From Rubrivivax sp. (lineage in GTDB: Bacteria > Pseudomonadota > Gammaproteobacteria > Burkholderiales > Burkholderiaceae_C), in contig JAEUPC010000065.1 of assembly GCA_016789865.1 (NCBI GenBank), positions 1-38,586 on the forward strand: a stretch of DNA of 38,586 bases, in the 5' to 3' direction. This document shows, piece by piece, positions 36,010 to 38,586 of the stretch. The translations under genes and the position numbers were made by a program. Position 1 is the first letter of the stretch. Every line of letters starts with the position of its first letter. Under the pieces are notes generated by a model. The model was given only the letters and a program-made list of their open reading frames with translations. It was not told where the DNA came from and searched no databases.

Positions 36010-36786
36010 TCAGGCCGCCTCGCGGCAACCCAGTTGCGCCGACAGACGCCGCGCGGCGTCGGCCAGCAACTGCGCGGCGTGCCGGCCCGTGTTGCCTTCG
36101 AGCTGCGCACTGGGGCCGATGACGGTCAGCGCGAGCACCATCGAGCCGCTGCTGTCGAACACCGGCGCAGCCATCGCACTGACCCCGGGCAGCGCCAGGC
36201 CCTGCACGCGGGCGAAGCCGGCGCTGCGGATGCGCTCCAGCTCGGTGGCCAGCTCCGGCTCGATGCGCGTGGGCTCGCCTTCGGCGCGCAACGCCGCCGC
36301 CACCTGCGCGCGCGGCAGGTGCGCCGCGAACAGCCGCCCCGACGCGGTGGCGCGCAGGCTCATCACCGTGCCGTGGCGCATGCTCACGTGCACCGGGGCG
36401 TTGGCCTCGGCCACGCGCACGATGGTGGCGCCGTGGTTGCCCCACACGGCCAGCGCCGTGGTGTGCCCGAGTTCGGTGGCCAGCTGTTCGACCAGCGGTG
36501 AGCCCAGCGCCACCGGGTCCAGCGCCTGCAGGCTGATCAGGCCCAGCTGCATGGCCAGCGGGCCCAGGCCGTAGCGGCCCGTGGCGTCGCGTTCGACGAG
36601 GCCGATCTTGCCGAAGCTCACCAGGTACGGGTGAGCCTTGGCCGGCGCCATGCCGGCCCTGGCCGCCAGGTCCTTCAGGGGCAACGGTCGCCCGTGATGG
36701 GCCAGCGCCTTGAGCAGCGCCCCGCCCACCTCGATGCTCTGAATGCCGCGCTGGGCGGCCGCCGGTGCCTCGCGGGGTGACGACAT
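36010..36786 (-). CDS. IclR-family transcriptional regulator
   Basis: This 258-residue regulator has an N-terminal winged helix (about 15-75, GIQSIEVGGALLKALAHHGRP, LPLKDLAARAGMAPAKAHPYL, FGKIGLVERD). The C-terminal IclR effector domain (about 80-250) includes ATIVRVAEANAPVHVSMRHGTV, LRATASGRLFAAHL and GLALPGVSAMAAPVFDSSGSM. IclR proteins commonly control divergent aromatic or carboxylic acid catabolic genes and respond to the pathway substrate. Here the divergent genes encode an MBL-fold protein and an FAD monooxygenase, which fits. The ligand is unknown. Confidence 0.93.
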   Translation of the reverse strand: MSSPREAPAAAQRGIQSIEVGGALLKALAHHGRPLPLKDLAARAGMAPAKAHPYLVSFGKIGLVERDATGRYGLGPLAMQLGLISLQALDPVALGSPLVEQLATELGHTTALAVWGNHGATIVRVAEANAPVHVSMRHGTVMSLRATASGRLFAAHLPRAQVAAALRAEGEPTRIEPELATELERIRSAGFARVQGLALPGVSAMAAPVFDSSGSMVLALTVIGPSAQLEGNTGRHAAQLLADAARRLSAQLGCREAA

Positions 36787-36795
36787 GGCGGCATT

Positions 36796-36821
36796 TTGCC
36801 TAAAGCGAATGCATTAGACAA
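36796..36821. promoter_or_regulatory. Candidate IclR operator
   Basis: TTGCCTAA and TTAGACAA form an inverted repeat, matching at 7 of 8 positions, separated by 10 bp of mostly A/T-containing sequence. It is centred in the 104-bp gap between the IclR gene and the divergent operon, 9 bp from the regulator start, where an autoregulatory site would be expected. Confidence 0.5.
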
Positions 36822-36890
36822 TGGCGAAGTCACCCGCTATCATCGCGGCCCGTTCGCCGCCTGCTCTCCGGGAAAGAGGACCCGCCCACC

Positions 36891-37844
36891 ATGTCCAAAG
36901 CCTTCGCCAGCCAAGCCGATCTCGAAGAGAAGAAGGTCACCTTCGCCAAGCTCTCCGAGCACGCCTACGCCTACACCGCCGAGGGCGACCCGAATACCGG
37001 CATCGTCGTCGGCGACGACGCGGTGATGGTCATCGACACGCAGGCCACGCCGGTGATGGCCGAGGACGTGATCCGCCGCATCCGCGAGGTGACCGACAAG
37101 CCGATCAAGTACGTGGTGCTCAGCCACTACCACGCGGTGCGCGTGCTGGGCGCGTCGGCCTACCGGCCCGAGCACGTCATCGCCAGCGAAGACACGCTGG
37201 GCATGATCAAGGAGCGCGGCGAACAGGACAAGGCCAGCGAGATCGGCCGTTTCCCGCGGCTGTTCCGCAATGTCGAGAGCGTGCCGCCGGGGCTCACCTG
37301 GCCCACGCTCACCTTCACCGGCAAGATGACGCTGTGGCTGGGCAAGCTCGAGGTGCAGCTGCTGCAGCTGGGGCGCGGCCACACCAAGGGCGACACGGTG
37401 GTGTGGCTGCCCGCCGAGCGCATCCTGTTCTCGGGCGACCTCGTCGAGTACGACGCCACGCCGTACGCCGGCGACGCGTATTTCACCGACTGGCCGGCCA
37501 CGCTGGACCACATCGCCGCGCTGAAGCCTGCGCAGCTGGTGCCCGGCCGCGGCGCCGCGCTGCAGAACGAGGCCCAGGTGGCCGCCGGCCTGAAGGGCAC
37601 GCGCGACTTCATCGCCGACGTGTTCGCCAGCGTCAAGGCCGGTGCCGCCGCCGGCAAGGATCTGAAGAGCGTCTACCGCGAGACGGTGGACAAGGTGCGG
37701 CCCAAGTACGGCCACTGGGTCATCTTCGACCATTGCATGCCCTTCGACGTGAGCCGTGCCTACGACGAGGCCACAGCGCACCGCGACCCGCGCATCTGGA
37801 CCGCCGAGCGCGACGTGGAGATGTGGAAGGCACTCGAGAGCTGA
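36891..37844 (+). CDS. MBL-fold protein with altered metal-binding motifs
   Basis: This 317-residue protein has the overall metallo-beta-lactamase fold: TGIVVGDDAVMVIDTQATPVM, then YVVLSHYHAVRVLGASAY, then GRGHTKGDTVVWLP, FSGDLVEYDATPY and LVPGRGAAL. The usual HxHxDH is HYHAVR and the usual PGHG is PGRG, so at least three metal ligands differ. GHTKGD and SGD remain. Either it binds a single metal or it is no longer a hydrolase of the standard kind. It lies 22 nt before the FAD monooxygenase and divergent from IclR, suggesting a role in the same catabolic route. Confidence 0.85.
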   Translation: MSKAFASQADLEEKKVTFAKLSEHAYAYTAEGDPNTGIVVGDDAVMVIDTQATPVMAEDVIRRIREVTDKPIKYVVLSHYHAVRVLGASAYRPEHVIASEDTLGMIKERGEQDKASEIGRFPRLFRNVESVPPGLTWPTLTFTGKMTLWLGKLEVQLLQLGRGHTKGDTVVWLPAERILFSGDLVEYDATPYAGDAYFTDWPATLDHIAALKPAQLVPGRGAALQNEAQVAAGLKGTRDFIADVFASVKAGAAAGKDLKSVYRETVDKVRPKYGHWVIFDHCMPFDVSRAYDEATAHRDPRIWTAERDVEMWKALES

Positions 37845-37866
37845 GCGGCGGGCAGGGGCCACGGCA

Positions 37867-38586
37867 ATGCTGAAGACATACACCTACCCGAGCTACGAGT
37901 ACCGCAAGCCGCCCGAGCTCGGCCCCGGTGCACCGGTGCGCCGCGTGCCGCTGGTCGTGGTGGGCGCGGGGCCGGTGGGCCTGGCCGCCGCGCTCGACGG
38001 TGCGCACCGCGGCCTGCCGGTGCTCGTGCTCGACGAAGACCGCACCGTGAGCATCGGCTCGCGCGGTGTGTGCTACGCCAAGCGGGCGCTGGAGATCTTC
38101 GACCGGCTGGGGCGCGGCGCCGAGGGGGGTCTGGGCCAGCGCATCGTCGACAAGGGCGTCACGTGGAACGTGGGCCGCACCTTCCACGGCGAGCGCGAGG
38201 TGTTCAGCTTCAACCTGCTGCCCGAGGCCGGGCACCGCCGCCCGGGCATGGTCAACCTGCAGCAGTACTGGCTCGAGCAGTACCTGGTCGAGCGCGTCGG
38301 GCAGCAGGCGAATGTCGAACTGCGCTGGCAGCACAAGGTCACGCGCGTCGCGCCCGATGCCTCGGGCGTGGAGCTGCAGGTCGAAACACCCGACGGCACC
38401 TACACGTTGCAGTGCGACTGGCTGGTGGTGGCCGACGGCGCCCGCAGCGGCATCCGCCGCCAGCTCGGGCTGGACATCGAAGGCAAGGTGTTCCAGGACC
38501 GCTTCCTCATCGCCGACGTGGTGCTCAGCCGCGAGATCTTCCCGGCCGAGCGCACCGAGCGGCGCTTCTGGTTCGAGCCCACCTTC
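37867..38586 (+). CDS. FAD-dependent aromatic-ring monooxygenase, 3' end cut by the window edge
   Basis: The first 240 residues are present. They show the class A flavin monooxygenase features: VPLVVVGAGPVGLAAALDGAHRG (FAD GxGxxG dinucleotide fold), SRGVCYAKRALEIFDRLG, MVNLQQYWLEQYLVERVGQ and CDWLVVADGARSGIRRQLGL (the second FAD motif, DG). Members of this type hydroxylate phenolic or phenylpropionate-like rings with NAD(P)H and oxygen; the substrate here is unknown. The gene follows the MBL-fold gene and probably belongs to its operon, controlled by IclR. Confidence 0.9.
   Translation, partial: MLKTYTYPSYEYRKPPELGPGAPVRRVPLVVVGAGPVGLAAALDGAHRGLPVLVLDEDRTVSIGSRGVCYAKRALEIFDRLGRGAEGGLGQRIVDKGVTWNVGRTFHGEREVFSFNLLPEAGHRRPGMVNLQQYWLEQYLVERVGQQANVELRWQHKVTRVAPDASGVELQVETPDGTYTLQCDWLVVADGARSGIRRQLGLDIEGKVFQDRFLIADVVLSREIFPAERTERRFWFEPTF

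Noticed and set aside
35875-36501. A plus-strand open frame of 208 codons covering part of the palindrome and the IclR gene
   Set aside because: Its N-terminal part merely translates one arm of the palindrome and the rest is antisense to a clear IclR gene.

Overview
The window is about 38.6 kb of very GC-rich DNA with dense genes, frequent 4-nt start/stop overlaps and GTG/TTG starts. An S-adenosylhomocysteine (SAH) riboswitch ahead of ahcY-metF, the dapF-DUF484-xerC order, two adjacent LpxL-type acyltransferases divergent from metK, and the protein style all point to a betaproteobacterium of the Burkholderiales (Rubrivivax/Ideonella/Leptothrix-like). This placement is inference from content, not from a search. 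I see no tRNA, rRNA, CRISPR array or complete insertion sequence.

Layout. 1-1867: the N-terminal two thirds of glmS (minus), divergent from an Lrp/AsnC regulator. 1918-6778 (minus): dapF, DUF484, xerC, a TIR-like protein and an RlmI-type rRNA methyltransferase, closely packed. 6834-9571 (minus): a glutathione transferase coupled to a PAS-GGDEF-EAL protein. 9822-16765 (minus): a seven-gene unit of secreted protein, LolD/MacB-like ATPase, FtsX-like permease, LolA-like periplasmic protein, outer-membrane barrel-like protein, LytS-type histidine kinase and LytTR response regulator. 16975-18853 (minus): two lipid A acyltransferases. 18871-20450 (plus): metK with a long hairpin-rich leader and an intrinsic terminator.

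20662-24850 (minus) is an accessory island of lower GC. It holds an MmeI-like single-chain restriction-modification enzyme, a 257-residue protein of unknown function and a PIN-domain protein whose start overlaps it. 25017-33069 is a mixed set: rhodanese, a conserved unknown, a metallo-beta-lactamase (MBL) hydrolase, a YcaQ-type DNA glycosylase coupled to a membrane protein, a YbfB-type MFS transporter, PPK2 and a glycosyltransferase-like protein. 33140-35818 (plus) is the SAM recycling unit: SAH riboswitch, ahcY and metF. A 159-nt near-perfect palindrome follows at once. 36010-38586 is an IclR regulator divergent from an MBL-fold protein and a truncated FAD monooxygenase, probably the start of an aromatic catabolic operon.

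How the genes work together. metK makes SAM, methyltransferases such as RlmI and the MmeI-like enzyme use it to give SAH, AhcY clears SAH, and MetF supplies the methyl donor for methionine regeneration. The most promising undescribed unit is the seven-gene ABC/LolA-like/barrel operon that carries its own two-component system. The PIN/unknown/MmeI-like island and the TIR-like gene beside xerC are the next candidates. Short tandem duplications of 9-16 bp recur through the window, often at gene junctions.
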